Assembly: GCF_018327705.1 (NCBI RefSeq)
Contig: NZ_BNEM01000002.1
Location: forward strand, 2,418,001-2,482,000
Direction: 5' to 3'
DNA length: 64,000 bases
From: Catellatospora sp. TT07R-123
GTDB taxonomy: Bacteria > Actinomycetota > Actinomycetes > Mycobacteriales > Micromonosporaceae
The notes beneath the pieces were generated by a model. The model was not told the DNA's origin. It saw nothing but the letters and a program-made list of their open reading frames with translations, and ran no database searches. Each line of letters starts with the position of its first letter. Position 1 is the first letter of the stretch. Below are positions 1-7,987 of the stretch, piece after piece. The position numbers were made by a program, and so were the translations under genes.

Positions 1-1156
1 CGACTGTCAGGTCGGCCTGCCCCTCCAGGTGCGGGACGTCGAGCATGGTCACCCGGTGCGGCCCGAGCCGGATCGGCGGGTCTCCGGCCACCGGCACCTG
101 GTCGCCGCGCTGGGCGGCCACCATCGTCACCGCGGTCCGGAACAGCGGCCCGCCCTGGCGGCGCCCCGCGCCGACCAGCGCGTACGGGTAGGTCCCGCGC
201 GCCGTCGCCTCGGTCAGCCGCCGCCCGACGGCCGCGACCGCCTCCGCGACGGTGTCGGTGCGGCTCAGCCGCACCCGGACCAGGACCGTGTTCACCAGCA
301 GGCCCACCACGTCGCGCAGCGCCCGGCTGCGCCGGGTGGTGGTGGGGCAGCCGATGGTCAGGTCCTCCTGGCCGGTGTGCCGGTGCAGCAGCACCAAGAA
401 CGCACCGGTCAGCACCGTGAACGGGGTGACCTGCCCGGCGACCGCGGCCGCGCGGACCCGCAGCGCCAGCTCGGGCGGCAGGTCGCGGGTCACGGTCGCG
501 CCGGTGTAGGCGGGACGCTCGCCGCGCTGGCGGTCGTGCGGGATCCCGGCCGGCTCGGCGCCGTCGGCGACCTCGCGCCAGTACGCAGCCTGCTCCTGCC
601 CCAGCGGGGAGGCGAGCATGGCCTGCTCGTTGGCCACGTAGTCGGCGTAGCTGCCGCGCGGGGCGGGCAGCTCCGGTTCGGCCCCGGCGGCCAGCGCCAG
701 GTACGCGGTGGCCAGCTCGCGCCAGACCAGCCGCTGCGACAGCGCGTCGGTGACGATGTGGTGCGCGGCCAGCACCAGCACGGCGTCGTGGCCGCGGCGC
801 AGCAGCACCGCCCGGAACACGTCGTGTTCCAGGTCGAACGGCTGCGCCGCGACCTGCCGTACCAGGGCCAGCAGCGCGACGTCGTCGAGCTCGGGCACGT
901 CGCGCACCGCGAGCACGTCGGCGCCGGGCGGGTCGACGGCCCGCACCGCCGCGTCGCCGTCGCGCACGAACCGCGAGCGGAGCATGTCGTGGCGGGCCAC
1001 GAGCAGCTCCACCGCGCGGCGCAGCGCGTCGGTGTCGGGGCCGGGCTCGAACAGCGCCGCGTCGGCGTCGTTGTACGCCGCGCTGTCGGGGGCCAGCGTG
1101 TGGTGCAGCCACAGGGCCTGCTGGCCCGCCGACAGGGGCGCGACGGTGGCGGGCAT
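1..1156 (-). CDS. NRPS-type condensation domain protein, C-terminal part beyond the window
   Basis: The 385 visible residues are a condensation-domain fold that begins at residue 1 with the usual LSAGQQALW-type opening. The catalytic HHxxxD signature is present as HHIVTDA near residue 130, with Ala where the last Gly is usual. Family members join an acyl or aminoacyl thioester on a carrier protein to an acceptor, or release it by amide or ester formation. The ATG overlaps the stop of the upstream ACP (TGATG), so it is co-translated with that ACP and the KAS III before it. Nothing precedes the domain, so it is either a stand-alone condensation enzyme or the N-terminus of a larger NRPS. The window edge prevents a decision. 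Confidence 0.88.
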   Translation of the reverse strand, partial: MPATVAPLSAGQQALWLHHTLAPDSAAYNDADAALFEPGPDTDALRRAVELLVARHDMLRSRFVRDGDAAVRAVDPPGADVLAVRDVPELDDVALLALVRQVAAQPFDLEHDVFRAVLLRRGHDAVLVLAAHHIVTDALSQRLVWRELATAYLALAAGAEPELPAPRGSYADYVANEQAMLASPLGQEQAAYWREVADGAEPAGIPHDRQRGERPAYTGATVTRDLPPELALRVRAAAVAGQVTPFTVLTGAFLVLLHRHTGQEDLTIGCPTTTRRSRALRDVVGLLVNTVLVRVRLSRTDTVAEAVAAVGRRLTEATARGTYPYALVGAGRRQGGPLFRTAVTMVAAQRGDQVPVAGDPPIRLGPHRVTMLDVPHLEGQADLTV

Positions 1157-1425
1157 CAGCCGACCCTGGTCCCGGCGACGAAGTCGACGAGGTGGCGGAC
1201 CTGGATGAAGGTGGCGACGTCGTCGTCGGGGACGGTGACGTCGAACTCGCTCTCGGCGGCGGCCAGCAGGTCGACGCGGTTGAGCGAGTCCATCCCGATC
1301 TCCTCGAACGAGGTGTCGAGGTCGATCTCGCGGGTCGCGAGCTCCGGCATCACCTCGCGGATGAGCCGGACGACGTCGGAGAGCAGGGCGGTGTCGGTCA
1401 TGTTGGATCCCATCTCGATGGTCAT
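1156..1425 (-). CDS. acyl carrier protein
   Basis: An 89-residue acidic carrier protein. The phosphopantetheine attachment serine is S47 in the GMDSLNR motif, flanked by the helices typical of ACPs. The chosen ATG overlaps the KAS III stop (ATGA, 1422-1425), and the stop overlaps the condensation protein start. An in-frame ATG eight codons later is a possible alternative. Its place between a KAS III and a condensation domain suggests that it holds the acyl chain made by the first and hands it to the second; this is inferred from order alone. The probable activating enzyme is the transferase at 5913. Confidence 0.93.
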   Translation of the reverse strand: MTIEMGSNMTDTALLSDVVRLIREVMPELATREIDLDTSFEEIGMDSLNRVDLLAAAESEFDVTVPDDDVATFIQVRHLVDFVAGTRVG

Positions 1426-2378
1426 GGCATGCGCACGATCTGGCCGGCGTAGGTCAGGCCGGCGCCGAACCCGAGCAGCAGGACGAGGTCGCCGGGAGCG
1501 GTCCTGCCGCTCTCGCGCAGCCGGGTCAGGGCCAGCGGCACCGACGCGGCGGAGGTGTTGCCGGTGTGCACGACGTCGCGGGAGACCTGCTCGTCGGCGA
1601 AGCCGAGCACCCGGGTGAGGGTGTCGATGATGCGGCGGTTGGCCTGGTGCGGCACGAACCAGGCGACGTCGGACAGGCTGACGCCGGCCCGCTCGCAGGC
1701 CTGGCGGGCCACCTTCGGCATGGTCGCGGTGGACCACTTGTAGACGAGCGGGCCGTCCATCGCGACGTACTCGTTGCCGTCGTCGAAGACCCGGGTCTCC
1801 AGGACCGCGTGGCGGCCGCCGTCGCTGCCCCAGACCACCGGGCCGATGTCGGCCCGCTCGGCGCGGGACACCACGGCGGCGCCGGCGCCATCGCCGAAGA
1901 TGACGTACGTGTCGGGCGTCTCCGGGTTGATCAGGTCGGAGGTGCGCTCGGCGCCGACCACGACCGCGTTGCGGGCCTCGCCGAGGCGGACCGCGTTGGA
2001 CGCGTTGGCCAGCGAGTAGGTGAAGCCGGCGCAGACGGCGTTGACGTCGAAGGCGCCCGCGGACGGGATGCCCAGCCGGCTGGCGATCTGCGCCGCCGCG
2101 CCGGGGATCCGCTGGAGCCTGGTCGAGGTGGCCAGGATGAGCAGGTCGACGTCGTTGACGTCGACGTCGGCCATGGCGAGGGCCTTGCCGCACGCCTCGA
2201 CCGACATGGTGACGATGTCCTCTTCGGGCGAGGCGTGGTGCCGGGTCTGGATACCGGTGCGGTCGACGATCCAATCCGGTGTCACGGAGGTCATTCCGGA
2301 CAGTTCGTCGTTTCCGACACAATGTGTCGGACGGTATGCCCCGACTCCGGTAACGGTCGAGCCGTACACGTCGAGCAT
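1422..2378 (-). CDS. beta-ketoacyl-ACP synthase III (FabH-like)
   Basis: A 318-residue thiolase-fold enzyme of normal FabH length. The complete catalytic triad is visible: C116 (NAVCAGF), H244 (PHQANRR) and N274 (HTGNTSAAS). Family members condense a starter acyl-CoA or acyl-ACP with malonyl-ACP, or transfer acyl groups. It is the first gene of a leftward ATGA-coupled trio with an ACP and a condensation-domain protein, which points to secondary metabolism and not bulk fatty-acid synthesis. The ribosome site is poor: a GGGA run directly abuts the ATG and can pair with an upstream CCC-rich sequence (see the hairpin at 2384-2428). Confidence 0.93.
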   Translation of the reverse strand: MLDVYGSTVTGVGAYRPTHCVGNDELSGMTSVTPDWIVDRTGIQTRHHASPEEDIVTMSVEACGKALAMADVDVNDVDLLILATSTRLQRIPGAAAQIASRLGIPSAGAFDVNAVCAGFTYSLANASNAVRLGEARNAVVVGAERTSDLINPETPDTYVIFGDGAGAAVVSRAERADIGPVVWGSDGGRHAVLETRVFDDGNEYVAMDGPLVYKWSTATMPKVARQACERAGVSLSDVAWFVPHQANRRIIDTLTRVLGFADEQVSRDVVHTGNTSAASVPLALTRLRESGRTAPGDLVLLLGFGAGLTYAGQIVRMP

Positions 2379-2559
2379 CGCATTCCCTTTCGTCGATAGA
2401 CCGCACTGCTGCGGCTTCGCGAAAGGGACTGTCGAGAGGCTGGCTATATTTTTCCAATACGGTTCTCCACGCCAGCGCCTATAGGAACGGTATAGCCGCC
2501 GTCCCTAGCTTTCGGACTCGCATTCGACCGCATCCGAGGGCATCGCGAGGAGACCGACG
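2379..2559. promoter_or_regulatory. divergent promoter region of the biosynthetic cluster
   Basis: This 181-bp gap separates the leftward KAS III arm from the rightward decarboxylase arm and must hold both promoters. An inverted pair GGCTATA (2442-2448) and TATAGCC (2491-2497) frames an AT-rich centre, the only AT-rich DNA nearby. This is a plausible site for both -10 regions or for an activator. The SARP at 11681 is the obvious candidate regulator, but I could not assign clear SARP heptamer repeats. Confidence 0.5.
2384..2428 (-). promoter_or_regulatory. 5'-UTR stem-loop overlapping the KAS III ribosome site
   Basis: Two perfect 9-base arms, TCCCTTTCG at 2384-2392 and its complement at 2420-2428, can pair in the leftward mRNA. 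A smaller CCGCA/TGCGG hairpin (2401-2414) lies in the loop. The arm next to the start codon contains the only purine-rich stretch that could serve as the ribosome site, so folding would mask it. Function is inferred. Confidence 0.4.
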
Positions 2560-3882
2560 ATGGGCGCCCTGCCCGACAACGACGAGGTGACTCCCGCACT
2601 CTGCGCGGAGCTGGCGGACCGGTTCGGGACGCCCCTGTACGTGTACGACGGCGGCACGCTGGTCCGCAGCCTGGCCGAGCTGACCGGGGCACTGCACCCG
2701 GCGATGGAGGTCTTCTACTCGCTCAAGGCCAACCCCAACATCAGCGTGCTGTCCCTGCTGGCCGCGCACGGTGCGCGGGCCGAGGTGTCGTCGCTGGTGG
2801 AGCTGCGCACCGCGCTGGCCGCCGGAGTCGACCCGGCCGACATCATCTTCCTCGGCCCCGGCAAGACCGCCTACGAGCTGGCCGCCTGCCTCGACGCGGG
2901 CGTGCACGCGGTGGTCGCCGAGTCGTTCGAGGAGCTGGCCGAGCTCGACGAGCTCGCCGCGCGGGCCGGACGGCCGGTGCGGGTGCTGGTCCGGGTCAAC
3001 CCGGCCGAGACCGCCCCCGGTTCGCGGCTGGCCATGGGCGGCAAGCCCCGCCAGTTCGGCATCGACGAAGACCAGGTGCTGGCCGCGGGCGACCTGCCCG
3101 GCCGCCACCCGCACCTGCTGTTCGCGGGCGTGCACGGCTACCTGGGCACCCGCATCCTCGACCACACCACCGCGGTGGCCAACACCGCGCAGGTGCTCGA
3201 CCTGGCCGAGCGCGTCGCCGCCGCCACCGGCATCGGCCTGGACACCGTCGACGTCGGCGGCGGGCTCGGGGTGGCGTACTTCGACAAGGAGACCGACCTC
3301 GACCTGGCCGCGCTGCGCGAGGGCATCCACGCGGTGGTGGAGCCGTTCCACCGCCGCCACCCCGGCACCCGGCTGCTGTGGGAGGCCGGACGGTTCCTGG
3401 CCGCCCGCGCCGGGATCTACCTGACCCGGGTCCGCTACGTGAAGCGGTCGCACGGGCAGCGCTTCGCCGTCACCGACGGCGGCACGCACCACCACATGGC
3501 GGCGGTCGGCATCGGCTCGTTCGTCAAGCGCAACTTCCCGGTGCGGGCGCTGAGCCGCCCCGACGCCCCGGCCACCGGTCTGTGGCAGCTCACCGGGCCG
3601 CTGTGCACCCCCAACGACCTCATCGCCAAGGACGTGGCCCTGCCCGACCTGGCCCCCGGGGACCTGGTCGGCATCCTGCGCTCCGGCGCGTACGGCCCGT
3701 CGGCCTCCCCGGTGCTGTTCCTGAGCCACGGCCACCCGGCCGAGGTGCTGGTGCACGACGGCACCGCATACCTCGTCCGGTCCCGCGACGAACCCGCCGA
3801 CCTGCTGCGCCAGCAGCACCTGCACGACTTCTCCGCAACCGGCTCGACGCCGGCCGACAGCCTGCAAAGGAGCACTCGATGA
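2560..3882 (+). CDS. type III PLP-dependent decarboxylase (BtrK/VinO-like)
   Basis: A 440-residue alanine-racemase-fold decarboxylase. Visible marks are the PLP lysine K56 in YSLKANPN, the glycine loop VDVGGGLGVAY, the EAGR phosphate-binding motif, C349 in GPLCTPND, and GAYGPSAS near the C-terminus. The GAYGxSxSP ending with a following FLSHG is the pattern of decarboxylases that act on carrier-bound amino acids, such as BtrK (glutamyl-ACP) and VinO (methylaspartyl-ACP), and not that of lysine-pathway LysA. An ACP gene overlaps its stop, which fits an ACP-tethered substrate. The ATG has a good ribosome site (GAGGAGA, about 6 bases upstream). The substrate cannot be read from the sequence. Confidence 0.9.
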   Translation: MGALPDNDEVTPALCAELADRFGTPLYVYDGGTLVRSLAELTGALHPAMEVFYSLKANPNISVLSLLAAHGARAEVSSLVELRTALAAGVDPADIIFLGPGKTAYELAACLDAGVHAVVAESFEELAELDELAARAGRPVRVLVRVNPAETAPGSRLAMGGKPRQFGIDEDQVLAAGDLPGRHPHLLFAGVHGYLGTRILDHTTAVANTAQVLDLAERVAAATGIGLDTVDVGGGLGVAYFDKETDLDLAALREGIHAVVEPFHRRHPGTRLLWEAGRFLAARAGIYLTRVRYVKRSHGQRFAVTDGGTHHHMAAVGIGSFVKRNFPVRALSRPDAPATGLWQLTGPLCTPNDLIAKDVALPDLAPGDLVGILRSGAYGPSASPVLFLSHGHPAEVLVHDGTAYLVRSRDEPADLLRQQHLHDFSATGSTPADSLQRSTR

Positions 3883-4133
3883 ACCGCAACGATGTGATCG
3901 ACCAGATCCGGATCGTGGTCGGCAAGGTCCTCGGCCAGGAGATCGGGCCGCTGTCGCCCGACGACCGCCTGCTCGACGGCCTCAACCTGGACTCCACCAG
4001 CATGCTGGAGATCCTGATGGAGCTGGAGGACACGCTCGGGTTCGAGGTCGACATCGACTCGCTCGACCCGGCCGTGTTCGAGACCGTGGGCAGCTTCGCC
4101 GACTACATCGTCGACGCCGTCCCGCAGGGCTGA
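3879..4133 (+). CDS. acyl carrier protein (putative aminoacyl carrier)
   Basis: An 84-residue carrier protein with attachment serine S39 in NLDSTSM. The start overlaps the decarboxylase stop by ATGA, and the next gene starts 4 bases after its stop. The tight coupling to a BtrK/VinO-like decarboxylase suggests that it carries the amino acid to be decarboxylated, loaded by the ligase at 9771. It is distinct in sequence from the ACP at 1156, so the cluster has two carriers that may serve different steps. Confidence 0.93.
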   Translation: MNRNDVIDQIRIVVGKVLGQEIGPLSPDDRLLDGLNLDSTSMLEILMELEDTLGFEVDIDSLDPAVFETVGSFADYIVDAVPQG

Positions 4134-4137
4134 CCCG

Positions 4138-4806
4138 ATGCCGCCCGCCCTGATCACCGCCGCGACCGACCGGGTCCGGCTGGCCGCGCAGGCACACGGG
4201 CTGGCCGCCGGGCTGCACGAGATCGTCGCCACCGGCGCGGCGATCCCCTGCTCGGCGGCCGGGCTGACCCTCGTACCGACGGGCAGCCTGGCCTCGGTGG
4301 CGTGCTGGCGGCCGCCCGGCGCGACCCTCACCCCGGACCGGGTCACCGTGACCGTGCTGGCCCACGCCTTCGCCGTCAGCGAGGGCCTGAGCCAGGTCCG
4401 GGTGGTCGCGCACGCCCCGATCCCCCAGCCCCGCGACGGGCACGACTACCCCGCCGACGACGCGCTGCTGCTGCTCGCCGCGGTGCGGGTCGGCCTGCTG
4501 CGCCGGATGCTCGACGCCGCCCTCGCCCACCTGGGCGCCCGGCGCGTGGACGGCCAGCCGACCACCACCCGGCAGCTCGTGCAGGGCGCGATCGCCGACG
4601 TCGAGGTCACCGTGCAGACCGCCCTGGCCATGCTGGACGGCTTCGCCGGTCCGGCGGCCGCGCTGGCGGCGCTGCACGAGCGCTTGGACGAGGCGGGCTG
4701 GACGCTGACGACGCTGTTCGGCGGCGCCGGCTATCTGCGCGACCACCCCGTGCGCTGCCTCTACGTGGCCGGGCTGGTCCACGACGCCTGGCGCACCGAC
4801 GACTAG
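4138..4806 (+). CDS. short acyl-CoA dehydrogenase-like protein
   Basis: A 222-residue protein that resembles only the C-terminal helical part of acyl-CoA dehydrogenases: a long helical stretch ends in GGAGYLRDHPV, the FAD-contacting GGxGY motif of the family. The N-terminal and middle beta domains are missing and no catalytic glutamate can be assigned. It lies directly before a fuller dehydrogenase, so the two may form a heteromeric enzyme, or this one may have lost activity. The match is by motif and position only and is moderately certain. Confidence 0.6.
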   Translation: MPPALITAATDRVRLAAQAHGLAAGLHEIVATGAAIPCSAAGLTLVPTGSLASVACWRPPGATLTPDRVTVTVLAHAFAVSEGLSQVRVVAHAPIPQPRDGHDYPADDALLLLAAVRVGLLRRMLDAALAHLGARRVDGQPTTTRQLVQGAIADVEVTVQTALAMLDGFAGPAAALAALHERLDEAGWTLTTLFGGAGYLRDHPVRCLYVAGLVHDAWRTDD

Positions 4807-4818
4807 ATAGGACCTGCC

Positions 4819-5916
4819 TTGAACAGCGACGACGAGCTGGCGGCGTTGCGCGCACAGGCCCGGGAGCACGCGGTGGAGCTGCGTGCCCGGGCCCTGGCCG
4901 TGGACGCCGAACCCGACCGGCTGCACGAGCTCGCGGCGTCGCCGGCGATGCGGGCCATCGGCGGCCTCGACCCGGTCGCCCTGGGCGCCCGCCGCACCGT
5001 GGCGATGCTCGTCGAGCTCGCCCGCGGCGACGCCGGCACCATCCTGGCCTGCCCCGGCCCGGCCCTGGCCGGGACCGTCACCGCGATCATGGGCAGTGAG
5101 CAGCAGCGCGAGCGCCTGCGCGCGGCCGTCGCCGACGGCGGCTGGGCGTTCCTGGCCATCACCGAGCCCGAGGTCGGCAGCGACGCCACCGCGCTGCGCA
5201 CCGAGCTGCGCCCGGCCGGTGACGGCACCTTCCGCCTGTACGGCATCAAGCGCTACATCGGCAACGGCGCCCGCGCGGGCGTCGGCGTGGTGCTGGCCCG
5301 CACCGGCCCCGGCCCGCTCGCCCTGCGCGCGGTGCTGGTCGAGGCGGGTCCGCAGCTGCGCGCCCGCCCGCTGGACATGGTGGGGCTGCGCGGGGCCCGC
5401 ATCAGCGAGATGGAGTTCGACGGCCTGCCGGTCGGCCCCGATGACCTGCTGGGCGAGCACCTCAGCCCGCTCAAGCGCGGCATGTGGGGCATCATGCAGG
5501 GCTTCACCACGGTCCGGGTGCAGATCGCCGCGATGGCGGTCGGCACCGCGCTGGCCGTGCACGACTACGTACGCGCCGAGCGCCGCACCTGGCCCGCGGC
5601 GCAGCGCGCCGACCTGGACCGCGCGCACGCCGAGATCGCGGCGGTGCGGGCGCTGACCGAGCGCGCGGCCGCGGCGGTCGACGCCGACCGCCAGCGCACC
5701 TACCCGGCCTCGATCGCCAAGCTCGCGGCGGTGGCCCTGGCCCGCGACGTCTGCCGGCGCCTGCCGCGGCTGCTGGGCCGGGGCGCGCTGCTGGAGCACC
5801 CGCTGCTGGAGAAGTGGTGGCGCGACACGGCGGCCTTCGAGTTCATGGAGGGCACCGGCAACATCCAGCGCCTGCACGTGGCGCAGGGACGCCTCAAGGA
5901 ACGGGTTGCATCATGA
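4819..5916 (+). CDS. acyl-CoA (acyl-ACP) dehydrogenase
   Basis: A 365-residue flavin dehydrogenase, a little short for the family. It has the FAD/substrate motif AITEPEVGSDA (about residues 113-123), the middle-domain segment GLRGARISEMEFD, and the catalytic base E344 in FMEGTGNIQRL. It should introduce an alpha,beta double bond into a thioester; in such clusters the substrate is often ACP-bound. The start is TTG at 4819 with only a weak ribosome site, so an internal start is possible. The stop overlaps the next gene by ATGA. Together with the shorter protein before it, it may oxidise the decarboxylated aminoacyl-ACP. Confidence 0.88.
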   Translation: MNSDDELAALRAQAREHAVELRARALAVDAEPDRLHELAASPAMRAIGGLDPVALGARRTVAMLVELARGDAGTILACPGPALAGTVTAIMGSEQQRERLRAAVADGGWAFLAITEPEVGSDATALRTELRPAGDGTFRLYGIKRYIGNGARAGVGVVLARTGPGPLALRAVLVEAGPQLRARPLDMVGLRGARISEMEFDGLPVGPDDLLGEHLSPLKRGMWGIMQGFTTVRVQIAAMAVGTALAVHDYVRAERRTWPAAQRADLDRAHAEIAAVRALTERAAAAVDADRQRTYPASIAKLAAVALARDVCRRLPRLLGRGALLEHPLLEKWWRDTAAFEFMEGTGNIQRLHVAQGRLKERVAS

Positions 5917-6302
5917 GCGCAAACGTCCGGGTCGGAGTCGACGTGCTGCTGCGTGAGCGGTTCCACCGCCTCGCGCGGCACCCGCGCTACCGGTCCCTGC
6001 TGTTCACCGCCGCCGAGCTGGACCAGGCCCCCGCCCCCGCCTCGGCGCAGCGGGTGGAGGAATACCTGGCCGGGCGGTTCGCCGCCAAGGAGGCGGTCGC
6101 CAAGGTGCTCGGCACCGGGTTCCTGCGCGGCATCGTGTGGCACGACATCGAGGTGCTGCGCGACCCGCGCGGCGGCCCGTACGTGAACCTGGGCCGCTCC
6201 GCGCAGGAGGCCGCCGACGCGAACCGCCTCAGCGACATCTCGGTATCCATCACCCACCAGGGACCCGTCGTGGTCTCCGTAGCGGCAGGACTGAGCACAT
6301 GA
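5913..6302 (+). CDS. 4'-phosphopantetheinyl transferase, AcpS type
   Basis: A 129-residue AcpS-family enzyme. The N-terminal metal-binding Asp is D10 in VGVDVL, and the second signature is RFAAKEAVAKVLG with E60. The C-terminal SISITHQ-like strand is present as SVSITHQG. It transfers phosphopantetheine from CoA to the serine of carrier proteins, here probably both cluster ACPs. ATGA overlaps tie it to the genes on both sides. A dedicated AcpS inside the cluster suggests that the housekeeping enzyme does not serve these carriers well. Confidence 0.9.
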   Translation: MSANVRVGVDVLLRERFHRLARHPRYRSLLFTAAELDQAPAPASAQRVEEYLAGRFAAKEAVAKVLGTGFLRGIVWHDIEVLRDPRGGPYVNLGRSAQEAADANRLSDISVSITHQGPVVVSVAAGLST

Positions 6303-7987
6303 GCATGTCTGAGGAGCGCTGGGACGCGATCGTCGTCGGGGCGGGCCAGGGCGGGCTGACCGCCGCGGCCTACCTCGCGGTGGCGGGCGGCCTGAAGGTG
6401 CTGGTGCTGGAGGCCAACGCGATCGCGGGCGGCAGCGCCCAGGTGTTCCGGCGGCGCGGCCGGTACGAGTTCGACGTCGGCACCCACTACCTGCCCGAGG
6501 GCGGGCCCGGCGGGGTGCTGCACGCGGCGTACCGGGGGCTGGGGCTGGGCGAGCGGATCGCGTTCGCCCCGCTGGACCCCGACTGCTTCGACCGGGTGGT
6601 GCTGCCCGACCTGGACGTGTCCGTGCCCGCCGACCCGGCCGGCTACCGCGAGCGGATGGCCGCCGCGCTGCCGGGCGAGGCCGACGCGGTGCGCGCCTAC
6701 GCCGACCTCACCCACGAGCTCTACCAGCGGGTGCGGGCCGAGGTCATCCGGCCGTACGGCACCGCGCCCGAGCCGGGCGACCGGCCCCTGGGCGGGTGGA
6801 GCACCGCGACGCTGGACAAGCTGATGCGCCACTGCGGCCTGTCGGCGCGGGCGCGCACGGCGCTGGCGGCCCAGTCGCTCAACTACGGGCTGGCGCCCAA
6901 GCAGGTCAGCGCGCTGGGCCACGCCGCGATGCTCGGCGACTACCTCGCCGGGGCCTGGTATCCGGAGGGCGGCGGCCAGCAGCTCAGCGCGAGCCTGATC
7001 GAGGCGCTGGCCGGGTACGGCGGGCAGCTGCGCACGCGCAGCCGGGTCGAGCGGATCCTGGTGCGCGGCGGCCGGACCGCCGGGGTGCGGCTGACCGACG
7101 GCACCGAGCTGCACGCCCCGATCGTGGTCTCCAACGCCGACTACCGCCGCACCGTGCTGGAACTGGTCGGCGCCGAGCACCTGCCGGCCGCGGCGACCGC
7201 CCGCGCCGAGCGCGCCGTGATGGCGCTGCCGCTGGTCAGCCTCTACCTGGCCGTGGACGCCCGGGTGGTGCGGCCACCGGCGCACAACATCTGGTGGTAC
7301 GAGACCGAGGACATCGACGGCCTCTACCAGCGGCTGGCCGACGGCGAGTTCGATCAGCCCGAGGTGGCGTTCCTGAGCTCGGGCAGCGCCAAGAACCCGG
7401 CGCACCACGCGGCCGACCACCACACCATCGAGGTGATCACGGTGGCGCCCCCGGGCTGGGAGCACTGGACGGTCGACCCGGCCGACGCGACCCCGGCCGC
7501 CGCCGAGGCGTACGCCTACCGCCGCGACGAGGTCTACCAGCGCCAGAAGCAGCGGCTGGAGCAGCAGCTGCTCGACCTGGCCGAGCGCATCCTCGGCACG
7601 CCGCTGCGCGGGCACCTGCTGCACTGCGAGCTCGCGACGCCGCTGAGCCAGATCCGCTTCACCGGCGCCACCGGCGGCACCCCGTACGGCCTGGCCACGA
7701 CTCCCCGGCAGTACGGCGCGCTGCGCCCGGACCACGCCACGGCGCTGCCGGGGCTGTTCCTGACCGGTTCCAGCAGCCGCAACGGGTGCGGGATCAGCGC
7801 GGTGACGGTGGGCGGCGTGCGCGCCGCCGAGCTGGTGCTGGAGCAGTCGCTGCTGAGCGAGGTGCTGGCGGGCAAGGTGTACGGCTCGGCCGCGGCCCTG
7901 CCCGAGCGCGGCCCCGGCTGGGACCCGCTGCTGGCCTCGCGCGGCACCCGCGCCGACCGCCACCCGGGCCGCCGGGAGCGGTCATGA
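6299..7987 (+). CDS. FAD-dependent CrtI/phytoene-desaturase-like oxidoreductase
   Basis: A 562-residue flavoprotein of the CrtI/CrtISO/retinol-saturase superfamily. The dinucleotide-binding loop VVGAGQGGLTAAAYL begins near residue 12, followed by the second motif GGSAQVFRR and the C-terminal FAD motif around SSRNGCGISAVTVGG. Members desaturate, saturate or isomerise polyene-type substrates. No other carotenoid gene is present, so the substrate is more likely an unsaturated acyl-ACP or a late intermediate of this cluster. The ATG overlaps the previous stop; a second ATG two codons in is an equal choice. The C-terminal tail of about 25 residues is Arg-rich and unaligned. Confidence 0.85.
   Translation: MSMSEERWDAIVVGAGQGGLTAAAYLAVAGGLKVLVLEANAIAGGSAQVFRRRGRYEFDVGTHYLPEGGPGGVLHAAYRGLGLGERIAFAPLDPDCFDRVVLPDLDVSVPADPAGYRERMAAALPGEADAVRAYADLTHELYQRVRAEVIRPYGTAPEPGDRPLGGWSTATLDKLMRHCGLSARARTALAAQSLNYGLAPKQVSALGHAAMLGDYLAGAWYPEGGGQQLSASLIEALAGYGGQLRTRSRVERILVRGGRTAGVRLTDGTELHAPIVVSNADYRRTVLELVGAEHLPAAATARAERAVMALPLVSLYLAVDARVVRPPAHNIWWYETEDIDGLYQRLADGEFDQPEVAFLSSGSAKNPAHHAADHHTIEVITVAPPGWEHWTVDPADATPAAAEAYAYRRDEVYQRQKQRLEQQLLDLAERILGTPLRGHLLHCELATPLSQIRFTGATGGTPYGLATTPRQYGALRPDHATALPGLFLTGSSSRNGCGISAVTVGGVRAAELVLEQSLLSEVLAGKVYGSAAALPERGPGWDPLLASRGTRADRHPGRRERS

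Noticed and set aside
2560-3882. Reading the decarboxylase as housekeeping LysA
   Set aside because: The C-terminal GAYGPSAS pattern, the overlapping ACP and the cluster context favour the carrier-bound class.
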